DNA from: JANLVJ01 sp031363945
GTDB taxonomy: Bacteria; Bacteroidota; Bacteroidia; Sphingobacteriales; Sphingobacteriaceae
Assembly: GCA_031363945.1 (NCBI GenBank)
Contig: JANLVJ010000065.1
Coordinates: 62,001-126,000 of the forward strand
Reading direction: 5' to 3'
DNA: 64,000 bases
In this document: in pieces, positions 24,664 through 32,946 of the stretch
Layout of the letters: each line of letters opens with the position of its first letter
Position numbering within the stretch: position 1 is the first letter of the stretch
Translations under genes and position numbers: made by a program
Notes under the pieces: generated by a model
What the model was told of the DNA's origin: nothing
Databases searched by the model: none
What the model saw: only the letters and a program-made list of their open reading frames with translations

Positions 24664-25635
24664 TTAAAATTCTTCGTCAAGGGTAAATGATTTTACCTCA
24701 TGCTCACCCATTACACCACTTTTCTGATAATCACCTACTCTCTTTTCAAAAAAGTTGGTCTTACCCTGCAATGATATTAGTTCCATGAAATCAAATGGAT
24801 TGGTCGCATTGAACATTTTAGGATACCCAAGTTCAGACAACCAGCGGTCAGCAACAAACTCGATATACTGCTGCATAAGTTTGGCATTCATACCAATCAA
24901 AGCAACAGGCAGTGCATCAGTCACAAATTCTTTCTCTATACGAACGGCATCAGCTATAATTTCATACACACGCTCCTGACTTAGACGGGTGTTAAGCATT
25001 TTATACAGAAGGCAGGCAAACTCACAGTGCAGGCCTTCATCACGTGAAATCAGCTCATTCGAAAAGGTCAGACCTGGCATCAGGCCGCGTTTCTTAAGCC
25101 AGAAAATAGAGCAGAAACTTCCGGAGAAAAAAATACCTTCAACAGCTGCAAAGGCAACAAGCCTTTCGGCAAAACTTCCCTGATCGATCCATCTGAGGGC
25201 CCACTCAGCTTTCTTTTTCACACATGGAACAGTTTCAATTGCATTAAAAAGTCTGTCTTTTTCTTTGGGGTCTTTAATATATGTGTCTATCAAAAGAGCA
25301 TATGTTTCAGAATGGATATTTTCCATCATAATCTGAAATCCATAGAAACAACGCGCTTCTGGTATCTGTACTTCGCTCATGAAATTAACAGCCAGATTTT
25401 CATTTACAATGCCATCACTGGCTGAAAAGAAGGCAAGAATATGAGAAATAAAATGTCTTTCACCGTCATTAAAGGCTGTCCAATCTTTTTGGTCTGACTG
25501 CAGATCAATCTCTTCAGCAGTCCAGAAGCTCGCTTCATGCTTTTTGTACATTTTCCATACTTCAGGATATTTAATCGGCAGAAGAACAAAACGTTCCTTG
25601 TTTTCGGCTAATAGTGGTTCGGTTTCTGCGGTCAT
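24664..25635 (-). CDS. nrdB: Ribonucleoside-diphosphate reductase, beta subunit (class Ia)
   Basis: The 323-residue ferritin-like small subunit carries the diiron-tyrosyl radical cofactor. The motif E105-N-I-H108-S-E-T-Y112 matches E. coli E115/H118/Y122, so the radical tyrosine is retained. The second ligand set is in V-E-G-I-F-F and S-R-D-E-G-L-H-C-E-F. The C-terminus (L-D-E-E-F) resembles tails that dock on NrdA. It leads the nrdB-nrdA unit. The upstream spacer holds a TACATTTG -7 element and a perfect DnaA box. Confidence 0.97.
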   Translation of the reverse strand: MTAETEPLLAENKERFVLLPIKYPEVWKMYKKHEASFWTAEEIDLQSDQKDWTAFNDGERHFISHILAFFSASDGIVNENLAVNFMSEVQIPEARCFYGFQIMMENIHSETYALLIDTYIKDPKEKDRLFNAIETVPCVKKKAEWALRWIDQGSFAERLVAFAAVEGIFFSGSFCSIFWLKKRGLMPGLTFSNELISRDEGLHCEFACLLYKMLNTRLSQERVYEIIADAVRIEKEFVTDALPVALIGMNAKLMQQYIEFVADRWLSELGYPKMFNATNPFDFMELISLQGKTNFFEKRVGDYQKSGVMGEHEVKSFTLDEEF

Positions 25636-25678
25636 ATAAATTGAGATTATAAAGGAGATTTAGCGTATTGATCGAGTT

Positions 25679-25686
25679 CAAATGTA
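25679..25686 (-). promoter_or_regulatory. Candidate -7 promoter element (TACATTTG) for nrdBA
   Basis: The reverse strand reads TACATTTG, a full match to TAnnTTTG, 44 bp upstream of the nrdB start codon. It places the DnaA box about 50 bp further upstream, in an activator-like position. No good -33 TTG was seen. Confidence 0.4.
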
Positions 25687-25736
25687 CTCAGAAGACTCGC
25701 CTTTCTGACCCACGAATTTTCAACATCGCGATTAAG

Positions 25737-25746
25737 TTGTGGATAA
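25737..25746 (-). promoter_or_regulatory. Perfect DnaA box upstream of nrdBA
   Basis: The top strand reads TTGTGGATAA, so the reverse strand is TTATCCACAA, identical to the high-affinity E. coli DnaA box. In E. coli, DnaA boxes in the nrdAB promoter tie dNTP synthesis to replication initiation. A single copy was seen here; a chance match is possible in AT-rich DNA. Confidence 0.5.
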
Positions 25747-25979
25747 AAATATATCGCTGATTTAAAACTAATGGTGAAATAACAACACTACCTTAAAGAG
25801 GTAAAAGTTGAGGTGATGCACCTTATATTATTGTGTATTAAACGATTTTAACCTCATTCAGGTATCCTGATTTTCAGTAAAAACTCACATCTAAAAGGTA
25901 TATACTGCAAAAATACGACTGGTTAATTAAAGATTGTGCATTTAGTTGAGATTTCATTTCAAGCCTGGCCCTGTCAATC

Positions 25980-26585
25980 TCATAAATTAGTTACAGACAA
26001 CAGTTTTAAATTATCATCCAATGCATAAATTCTGGGTACTCCTGTGGCAATTTCGGTAACCACAATTTCTTCAGGGCTCAGGTTTTCAAGGTACATAATA
26101 AGTGCACGCAGACTATTGCCATGGGCAACAATAAGAATTTTATTATCACCTGTCAATTCTGGCTGTATCTGGCTAAGGTAGAATGGAATCACACGTGATG
26201 CCGTATTTTGTAAACTTTCACCATTAGGCGGAGCAACTGTAAAACTACGTCTCCAAGTATTAAAAAGGTCATCCCCATATTTCAATCGGGTTTCGTCTTT
26301 ATTAAGGCCCTGCAGATCTCCGTAATTTCGTTCGTTAAGGGCTTTATCTGTATGAATTTCTATGCCTGTTTCACCAAGTTCTTCTAATATAAGTTCAAGT
26401 GTATGCTTTGCCCGTTCAAGTACCGAAGTAAAGGCCTGGGCAAATAGGTATCCCTGTAATTTTCTTCCTGCCTGTCTGGCCTCTTCTATCCCCTTTTCGG
26501 AAAGGGCTACATCAATAGTACCTGTAAACCGGTTTTCAAGATTATAGACCGACTGCCCATGACGTACGATAACGAGTATTGACAT
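25980..26585 (-). CDS. gpmA: 2,3-bisphosphoglycerate-dependent phosphoglycerate mutase
   Basis: A 201-residue dPGM of the histidine phosphatase superfamily, interconverting 3- and 2-phosphoglycerate in glycolysis and gluconeogenesis. The phosphohistidine is R8-H9-G-Q-S, followed by N-R-F-T-G. A-L-N-E-R-N-Y-G-D-L-Q-G is the specific dPGM motif, and V-A-H-G-N-S-L-R holds the second His. It is shorter than E. coli GpmA (about 250), as in the compact Bacteroidota form. It is divergent from mnmA. Confidence 0.93.
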   Translation of the reverse strand: MSILVIVRHGQSVYNLENRFTGTIDVALSEKGIEEARQAGRKLQGYLFAQAFTSVLERAKHTLELILEELGETGIEIHTDKALNERNYGDLQGLNKDETRLKYGDDLFNTWRRSFTVAPPNGESLQNTASRVIPFYLSQIQPELTGDNKILIVAHGNSLRALIMYLENLSPEEIVVTEIATGVPRIYALDDNLKLLSVTNL

Positions 26586-26721
26586 TGCTGAAGTTTTATG
26601 AGTTTGAACTAGGTAAATATAGAAGTCAGCAGGGTAATTTATGTAATATCCTGATCATAGTTTGAACCCCAATTCTGACATAACACTGACATCCTGGTTT
26701 TAATGCTTCACGAATTCGGTG

Positions 26722-26729
26722 TATATTTG
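26722..26729 (+). promoter_or_regulatory. Candidate -7 promoter element (TATATTTG) for mnmA
   Basis: TATATTTG ends 9 bp before the ATG at 26739, implying a very short leader. It lies downstream of an in-frame ATG at 26703, which argues that the earlier ATG is not the start. Confidence 0.5.
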
Positions 26730-26738
26730 TTGTTTAAT

Positions 26739-27824
26739 ATGAGTAAGCAAGGAAGAATTCTGGTGGCCATGAGTGGCGGAGTTGATAGTTCAGTAGCCGC
26801 AGTCATGCTTCATGAACAAGGGTACGAGGTGATTGGGCTAACCATGAAAACTTGGGATTATGCAAGTTCAGGTACTAATTCAAAAGAAACTGGTTGTTGC
26901 AGTCTAGATTCAATTAATGATGCACGGACACTTGCGGTAAACTACGGTTTCCCTCACTATATTCTGGATATCCGTGAAGAATTTGGGAGTTTTGTCATCG
27001 ATAACTTCGTTGATGAATACCTGGCAGGCCGTACCCCGAATCCATGTGTACTCTGTAATACCCATATAAAATGGGAAGCATTGTTAAAAAGAGCCAATCT
27101 GCTGGATTGCGAATTTATAGCTACAGGACATTATGCCAAAATACGCAGGGAAAACGAACGCTTTGTGGTTTCAAAAGGTCATGATAACAGCAAAGACCAG
27201 TCTTATGTTCTTTGGGGAGTAACCCAGGAAAATCTTGCACGAACGATGCTTCCCTTGGGCAGCTTTGCCAAAAGTGAAATCAAACAAATGGCCATAGACA
27301 TGGATCAAAAAGAACTTGCCGCCAAAGGTGAAAGTTATGAGATCTGTTTTGTTCCTGATAATGATTACCGTGCCTTTTTAAAACATAAGGTAGAAGGCCT
27401 AGAAGAAAAAGTCGCTGGTGGAGATTTTGTGTTTAGTGATGGTACAGTCGTTGGAAAACACAAGGGTTATCCTTTTTACACGATCGGGCAACGTAAAGGT
27501 CTTGACATAGCTTTTGGGGAGCCTTATTTTGTGTTGCGTATTATTCCAGAATTTAACCGGGTTGTGCTTGGCAAATTATATGAGCTTGAGCAACAAGAAG
27601 CACTGGTAAAAGGAATTAATCTGGTGAAGTATGCTACTCTGCCTGATGGTATTGAAGCCGTTACCAAAATAAGATACAAGGATACGGGAACCCTGAGTAA
27701 CCTACATCAAAATGGGTTTGATGTTGAAATAAAATTTCACCATAAGGTTATGGGTGTAGCACCCGGGCAGTCAGCAGTATTTTATGAAGGTGACGACCTG
27801 CTGGGCGGTGGTTTTATTGTCTAA
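26739..27824 (+). CDS. mnmA: tRNA-specific 2-thiouridylase MnmA
   Basis: The 361-residue enzyme inserts sulfur at wobble U34 of Lys, Glu and Gln tRNAs. The PP-loop A-M-S-G-G-V-D-S-S lies at about 10-18. The catalytic cysteines are in N-P-C-V-L-C-N and Y-E-I-C-F-V-P-D. The C-terminal beta-barrel shows the G-Q-R-K-G-L motif and ends G-G-G-F-I-V. An in-frame ATG 12 codons upstream (26703) exists, but the promoter-like TATATTTG sits between the two, and M-S-K-Q-G-R-I-L-V-A-M fits family N-termini, so 26739 is preferred. Confidence 0.96.
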   Translation: MSKQGRILVAMSGGVDSSVAAVMLHEQGYEVIGLTMKTWDYASSGTNSKETGCCSLDSINDARTLAVNYGFPHYILDIREEFGSFVIDNFVDEYLAGRTPNPCVLCNTHIKWEALLKRANLLDCEFIATGHYAKIRRENERFVVSKGHDNSKDQSYVLWGVTQENLARTMLPLGSFAKSEIKQMAIDMDQKELAAKGESYEICFVPDNDYRAFLKHKVEGLEEKVAGGDFVFSDGTVVGKHKGYPFYTIGQRKGLDIAFGEPYFVLRIIPEFNRVVLGKLYELEQQEALVKGINLVKYATLPDGIEAVTKIRYKDTGTLSNLHQNGFDVEIKFHHKVMGVAPGQSAVFYEGDDLLGGGFIV

Positions 27825-27864
27825 CGGGTAGGGAATCTTTGAGAAAGCTTATGGCAGACTCTGA

Positions 27865-30189
27865 TCAATTCGCAGAAATCTCATCAATCAGGGTATAGGT
27901 TTTACCATCATCATCGATAGAGGGGCTTTGGTTTGTAGCTATGATGCGTATATAACGCATTGAAATCGGAGATAGCTCTTTATAAACTTTAACTATATTG
28001 CCAGCTTTCATCTGTAATAGTTCAGCCTGAGAATAAGAAATCAACCTGATAAAGTTTCTATTATCATCAGAAATTTCAACAACAACATTTAGCGGGAGGT
28101 ATATTGAAAGACCCTTTTCTTCAAGAAAATCAAAACCAATATTCTTGATAATTTGCAATTTACCAAGGTCAATTACTGCATTCAGTCCTGCTCCGGTGTA
28201 CCCTGCCCAGCGCCCATCGAATGGGTTTGAACTGCCATGAATGCCATCAACCAGAGTAAAGCCATTATATCCGGCAAAGCGCAGGTTGGGTGCACTAATC
28301 TGATGTATCAACTTGGAACTAGTTTTTGACATTTTAAATTCTTCATCATTTATTTCTGAGATCAGCTTACTACCCTCAAAGCTTGCAGCTTTTATCTGGG
28401 TATTACCACTAACCTGAAAGGGCCTGATATAGGCAGTTGCCCCAGGTCCTGGCATACTTCCGTCTAACGTGTAAAAAATCTGCCCCTGACCGAGTTCATT
28501 GCTGCATGCAATAGTCATTTTATTTGAAGCTGTATCACGTATAGGCTTGATATAAACATTCCATGCACTGCGGGCATATGCTATATGCTCGAAGTCAAGC
28601 CGGTCACGAAACGATGCAAGCCTGAGTTTAAAGTTATCGAAATTTTTTTTGGCAGGAAGTGACCATTCTGATTCTGCCAAAGCCAGCACTCTGGGAAAGA
28701 GCATATGCTCTATATGAGAAATATCAGGAACGGTCTCGGTCCATAAACAACCGTGCCCGCCAAGTATAAATTTACGATCCTCTGGTTTTAGCTCGGCTGG
28801 AATAGGATCAAACTGGTAACAATTAGTCAGTAAATTATGAGAGTAAGCCTGGGGCTCAAGTTTTGGGTCGCCCTGATATAAGTCAAAATAGGTAAACAGT
28901 GCAGGAGTCATCACTACATTATGGCTGGCTCGGGCTGCTGTTATTCCCCCTTTATACCCGCGCCAAGACATAACAGTTGCCGCAGGGGCCAGACCACCCT
29001 CGATAATTTCATCCCAGCCTATCATCTTCTTACCTTTTGACCTGATGAAAGATTCAATACGGCGGATAAAATAAGATTGCAGTTCATCAAGAGAATGCAG
29101 ATTTTCTGTCTTCATTTTTTGCTGACAGAGCAGGTTGTCTTTCCAAATCGCCCGGTCGACTTCATCCCCTCCGATATGAATATATTCACCTGGAAATAGG
29201 GCTATTACTTCAGTAAGTATATCTTCAAGAAATATATAGGTTGAGTCGTTACCGGGGTTCAAGCTATTAGTATACGCTCCCAGCTGACCTGAAGGCATAG
29301 CAATCGGTCCCGATATACTCGCAAACTGTGGGTAGGCAGTCAGGGCTGCCATAGAATGTCCAGGCATATCTATCTCTGGAAGAATCATGATATGCCTTGC
29401 CCTGGCATAAGCAATAATTTCTCTGACATCTTGCTGGGTGTAGTAACCACCATAATTGACAAGTTCTCCTGGTTTTTGAGGACGGGCTTCAGCAAAGCGT
29501 TCATTTGGACGCTGCACCCTGAAAGCGCCAATATCAGTCAGCCGGGGATATTTTTTAATCTCTAGCCTCCAGCCCTGACTATCGGTAAGATGCCAGTGAA
29601 AAACATTCATCTTCAGGGTGGCCATATAATCAAGGTACTGCTTGATAAACTTTTTATCAAAGAAATGCCGGCTTACATCAAGGTGCATCCCACGCCAACT
29701 AAAACGTGGGTGATCTTCTAATGTCAACGATTGCATTCGAATAGTATTTCCTATTCTGAGTATTGGTCTGGCCATAATTTCAGCAGGCATCAATTGTTCG
29801 AAAGATTGCCAGGCATAAAACAAACCAGCCTCGCTATGGCCTTCCATAATTATACTGCCTGCATTGATTGCAAGGGTATAACCTTCATCTGCGTCGTTTA
29901 TATTGGCATTACCAAAAAGTATGTAGTCATCTGGGGGTATCTGCTGATCTGCATTCAACTGCAACAGGTGCAAGCCTGTGAGGGCATAAACTTGTGACAC
30001 CAGGGTTTTTGCCATTGACCAGGCAGCAGAATCTTTTTTCGACGCTACAATTGTGGTATGCCCGTTAATTTGAAAGTATCCTGGTAAAAGATCAACCTTC
30101 TGGGGCTGGGGAATAATGTTTACTGGCAATGACTGTGCTTTGGCGCAGAGTGATAGTATTGAAAGGCATAGCACTGGCAAATATTTCAT
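27865..30189 (-). CDS. Beta-N-acetylhexosaminidase, GH20
   Basis: A 774-residue exported enzyme removing terminal GlcNAc/GalNAc from chitin fragments, glycans or peptidoglycan. Domains in order: signal peptide (1-18, C-A-K-A-Q), GH20b (about 20-150), GH20 barrel (about 150-510) with the H-I-G-G-D342-E343 catalytic pair, a chitobiase C-terminal-like beta domain (about 545-610), and an F5/8-type discoidin domain (about 640-774). D342-E343 are the expected substrate-assisted catalysis residues. It is monocistronic and probably periplasmic or surface-exposed. NamZ and NagX-like genes in the window point to amino-sugar use. Confidence 0.94.
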   Translation of the reverse strand: MKYLPVLCLSILSLCAKAQSLPVNIIPQPQKVDLLPGYFQINGHTTIVASKKDSAAWSMAKTLVSQVYALTGLHLLQLNADQQIPPDDYILFGNANINDADEGYTLAINAGSIIMEGHSEAGLFYAWQSFEQLMPAEIMARPILRIGNTIRMQSLTLEDHPRFSWRGMHLDVSRHFFDKKFIKQYLDYMATLKMNVFHWHLTDSQGWRLEIKKYPRLTDIGAFRVQRPNERFAEARPQKPGELVNYGGYYTQQDVREIIAYARARHIMILPEIDMPGHSMAALTAYPQFASISGPIAMPSGQLGAYTNSLNPGNDSTYIFLEDILTEVIALFPGEYIHIGGDEVDRAIWKDNLLCQQKMKTENLHSLDELQSYFIRRIESFIRSKGKKMIGWDEIIEGGLAPAATVMSWRGYKGGITAARASHNVVMTPALFTYFDLYQGDPKLEPQAYSHNLLTNCYQFDPIPAELKPEDRKFILGGHGCLWTETVPDISHIEHMLFPRVLALAESEWSLPAKKNFDNFKLRLASFRDRLDFEHIAYARSAWNVYIKPIRDTASNKMTIACSNELGQGQIFYTLDGSMPGPGATAYIRPFQVSGNTQIKAASFEGSKLISEINDEEFKMSKTSSKLIHQISAPNLRFAGYNGFTLVDGIHGSSNPFDGRWAGYTGAGLNAVIDLGKLQIIKNIGFDFLEEKGLSIYLPLNVVVEISDDNRNFIRLISYSQAELLQMKAGNIVKVYKELSPISMRYIRIIATNQSPSIDDDGKTYTLIDEISAN

Positions 30190-30222
30190 TTTCAGGGTAT
30201 TCTTTTTAAAAGAAGATTAAAT

Positions 30223-30342
30223 ATGTCTGTTAAATCAGGCAAGAGTCTGATTAACGCAGGAAACAGCTTTTTTATCGTAATATTTTTGGCATATGTTCTT
30301 CTGCTGATTTTTAAAAAAATGTATCTTGGTCGTCTAAAATAG
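30223..30342 (+). CDS. Possible small single-pass membrane protein (39 aa)
   Basis: A 39-codon frame starting M-S-V-K-S-G-K-S with one strong hydrophobic helix (F-F-I-V-I-F-L-A-Y-V-L-L-L-I-F) and a basic tail (K-K-M-Y-L-G-R-L-K). The layout resembles a small membrane protein. It ends 30 bp before the nucleotidyltransferase gene on the same strand. No ribosome binding site is visible and no family is recognised, so it may be chance. Confidence 0.25.
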   Translation: MSVKSGKSLINAGNSFFIVIFLAYVLLLIFKKMYLGRLK

Positions 30343-30372
30343 ATGAAAAAGTAAATAAAACACAAAACGAAT

Positions 30373-31278
30373 ATGTCAGCAAAACCAACTTTACTCATTC
30401 TGGCTGCAGGAATGGGCAGCCGTTACGGCGGTATCAAACAAATTGATCCTTTTGGGCCAAATGGTGAAACCATAATTGATTACTCACTCTATGATGCAAT
30501 CAGGGCAGGTTACGGTAAAGTTGTTTTCATAATACGCAAAGAAATTGAAGCTGAATTCAGGGAGATTTTCACTAAGAAACTCGAAGGAAAAATTGAAATA
30601 GATATCGTTTGCCAAGAAAAAGAATTATTCATACCCAAAGGAATGGATATCAGCGGCCGGGTAAAACCATGGGGTACAGGACATGCTGTTTTGTGCGCAA
30701 AAGATGCCATTAAGGAGCCATTTGCTGTTATTAATGCTGATGATTTTTATGGTTATCATGCATTTAAAGTAATGGCTGATTTTCTGGCTGCTGACCAGGA
30801 TGCAAAACTTCATTCACTGGTTGGTTATAAGATTGAAAATACCCTGTCTGAAAATGGTTCAGTCTCAAGAGGTGTTTGTACCGCTGATGCAAATGATTTT
30901 TTAACATCTATCAACGAGCGTACAAATATTGACCGTAAAGATGGCAAGATTATATATACAGAAGGTGATAAAGATGTTGAATTACCAGAAGGAACATTAG
31001 TTTCAATGAACTTCTTTGGCTTTCAGGAAGAAATTTTTAATCAGATCGAACCACTTTTCCTGCAGTTCCTTTCAGCAAAAGGGAATGAGCCTAAAGCAGA
31101 GTTTTTTATTCCACTTTTCGCAAACCAGCTTCTAGCATCTGGTGAGGCAAAATTCAAAGTGCTAAACAGTTCTGATGTTTGGTTTGGAGTTACCTATAAA
31201 GAAGATAAGCCCACCGTGCAGAGCGCCATCAGCCAGCTGATTGCTAAAGGTGCATACCCTGAAAAACTCTGGGTTTAA
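30373..31278 (+). CDS. Nucleotidyltransferase family protein (sugar-phosphate nucleotidylyltransferase fold)
   Basis: A 301-residue cytosolic protein with the NTP-transferase fold: L-I-L-A-A-G-M-G-S-R-Y-G-G-I-K-Q at 8-23 binds the nucleotide, P-W-G-T-G-H-A-V near 98, and N-A-D-D-F-Y-G near 119 carries the metal-binding Asp. The family resembles UDP-glucose or glucose-1-phosphate nucleotidylyltransferases, but the specific nucleotide and sugar phosphate are not known. A strong bidirectional terminator follows 50 bp downstream. Confidence 0.85.
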   Translation: MSAKPTLLILAAGMGSRYGGIKQIDPFGPNGETIIDYSLYDAIRAGYGKVVFIIRKEIEAEFREIFTKKLEGKIEIDIVCQEKELFIPKGMDISGRVKPWGTGHAVLCAKDAIKEPFAVINADDFYGYHAFKVMADFLAADQDAKLHSLVGYKIENTLSENGSVSRGVCTADANDFLTSINERTNIDRKDGKIIYTEGDKDVELPEGTLVSMNFFGFQEEIFNQIEPLFLQFLSAKGNEPKAEFFIPLFANQLLASGEAKFKVLNSSDVWFGVTYKEDKPTVQSAISQLIAKGAYPEKLWV

Positions 31279-31328
31279 TATTCTTAATTACATCAGGGTA
31301 AGTTTAGTCAAGTTTTAACATCCCACTT

Positions 31329-31385
31329 ATATTTTCCACTAGAAAGCCCGGTCTCTGAGAGCCCGGGCTTTCTAGTGGAAAATAT
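31329..31385. terminator. Bidirectional terminator: perfect 23-bp inverted repeat
   Basis: The left arm 31329-31351 and right arm 31363-31385 are exact reverse complements, flanking an 11-nt loop with its own CTC/GAG pairing. The GC core (GCCCGG/CCGGGC) with flanking A/T tracts gives an intrinsic terminator on both strands. It lies between convergent genes (nucleotidyltransferase + and outer-membrane barrel -). Confidence 0.88.
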
Positions 31386-31414
31386 TTAGTAATAAAGAGA
31401 ACCTCAGAATAAAA

Positions 31415-32761
31415 CTAGAATCTCAGAATAATATCCATTGAAGCTGAGTACTGGTCTTTCTTAGTTCCATTATCAAATGGGCGTATTTCCTGACCTGAAT
31501 AAGCCCGCTCGTACCTGATTTCTGGTCTCACACGCAATAACGGTGTTATGAAATAGACAAATCCTGCTGTATGACTGGTATAGGAAGTAGAAAATCCAGT
31601 ACGATTGCCCTGTGGATCACCTAAGTAATCGTTACGGATAGATATATAGCTTTTATCAGAAGTTTTCATCTGAAAAAAGTTAACAAAGCCAAACGCCTTT
31701 GACAAACCCGGAATCATAGCGCCAGGACCAACATTGGTATAAAAAGGTTTGGCAGGCCCATCAATAACAGTACCGCCTACCAGTCCATCTCTCTGCCACA
31801 TATAATATGCTTCTGTCATGGTATGAAACGTAGAATTGAAACGGTGACCCCATGTAGCTACTACCATCTGCAGATCATCGTGGTTATGATTATACCTGCC
31901 AGCACCCAAAGCATTTATGCCACCATAAATCGAGTTATTATTATCATTTGAAACCCATCTGGCCATTAATAACCCGTTTACACTAGCTGGTTTTGTCCAT
32001 GGGGCAACATCATTACCTGCATGAATACCTAGTTCAAGCTGCCAGTTAGAACCAAGCTTAAGAGTCGACTGTACCCCTGTAAAAGTATATGGGTCAACGC
32101 TGAACATCAATGAATGTGTGTAAAGATAATTATCGGTTGCCCATTGCGCCTCAATATCTGCGGGAGAGATAAAACGTCCAAATTTAAGGAGCATACCATC
32201 AGCAATTTTAGGGAAATAAACCAAGCCATAAATTTCAGCCGGATCAAATCCATATTTACTGTTATGTTTCAGAAGCTGGTTACTAAAGTACCCCTGGGCT
32301 GTAGTATACCGATAATCAATACCAAAAATAGTCGTGAAAAGGAACCCAGCTGTAATATGATCTGTTTGCTCGGTATTAGGTTGAAGTTCGAGTTTTAAAC
32401 CTAACTGATCAAGTACAACGGTATTCGGGATAATATCATAAGAAGTGGGTGCATTTGAATGCTTTGATGAGCTGATATTTGCACCCGGATCAATCCAGCC
32501 ATAAAAGCGAAGCCTTGTTTTGGTCATCCCCAGGGCTTTCTGCATAGGGTAAATTGGTACCGTGGCATCTACCCCAACCAGTGGAGCACCATCCCAGTCT
32601 CCTGCAGGAAAAGGGGGTGAATCAAGGGGAACAGGTAATGAGCGTTTAACAACCCGGTGTTTGATTGTATCTGCTGATTTTTTAGCTAAAGTATCTAGGG
32701 AATGAGAAAAGCCTTTTAACCCAAAACTCAAAAAAAACAATAAAAATAAAAATTTCTTCAT
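31415..32761 (-). CDS. Outer-membrane beta-barrel protein (OmpL/BBP2-like)
   Basis: A 448-residue exported barrel with a signal peptide (1-19, F-S-H-S) and a periplasmic linker rich in Lys and Pro. Alternating-polarity strands follow, with features of the 'putative beta-barrel porin-2, OmpL-like' family: L-R-F-Y-G-W-I-D-P-G, G-L-V-Y-F-P-K-I-A-D-G and a K-F-G-R-F-I-S-P-A-D segment. It ends in S-M-D-I-I-L-R-F with the terminal Phe typical of barrels. It is the third gene of a leftward amt-barrel-barrel run; I infer passive solute entry. Confidence 0.82.
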   Translation of the reverse strand: MKKFLFLLFFLSFGLKGFSHSLDTLAKKSADTIKHRVVKRSLPVPLDSPPFPAGDWDGAPLVGVDATVPIYPMQKALGMTKTRLRFYGWIDPGANISSSKHSNAPTSYDIIPNTVVLDQLGLKLELQPNTEQTDHITAGFLFTTIFGIDYRYTTAQGYFSNQLLKHNSKYGFDPAEIYGLVYFPKIADGMLLKFGRFISPADIEAQWATDNYLYTHSLMFSVDPYTFTGVQSTLKLGSNWQLELGIHAGNDVAPWTKPASVNGLLMARWVSNDNNNSIYGGINALGAGRYNHNHDDLQMVVATWGHRFNSTFHTMTEAYYMWQRDGLVGGTVIDGPAKPFYTNVGPGAMIPGLSKAFGFVNFFQMKTSDKSYISIRNDYLGDPQGNRTGFSTSYTSHTAGFVYFITPLLRVRPEIRYERAYSGQEIRPFDNGTKKDQYSASMDIILRF

Positions 32762-32946
32762 TCTTTAAATTTAATTGTGATAAAAAACCAATAAATGTCC
32801 TTTTTTACTTGAGAAAGAGCAAAAAAACAGCCAATTCACAGGTATTGAGAACCATTACCTGTGAATTAGCTTAAATATATTCCAATAGTTAAAGTATTGA
32901 TATTGGCAAGGCAGATATTGCTGATTATTCTTTAAAAATAAACCGG

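Larger units (their letters stand above)
25636..25979. other. Intergenic regulatory region upstream of nrdBA
   Basis: A 344-bp gene-free spacer between nrdB and gpmA, both read leftward. It contains a reverse-strand TACATTTG (25679-25686, 44 bp before the nrdB ATG), a perfect DnaA box (25737-25746), and a short AGGTG-ATG-CACCT palindrome near 25812. No coding frame or RNA gene was recognised. Confidence 0.6.

Noticed and set aside
25805..25840. NrdR-box-like and palindromic sequences upstream of nrdBA
   Set aside because: Only a partial ACACAATA half-match and a 5-bp palindrome are present, without the paired boxes expected for NrdR.
30192..30398. Reverse-strand 68-residue frame between the GH20 and nucleotidyltransferase genes
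   Set aside because: It overlaps the start of a solid gene and has a biased Phe/Ile/Lys composition; it is a shadow of AT-rich sequence.
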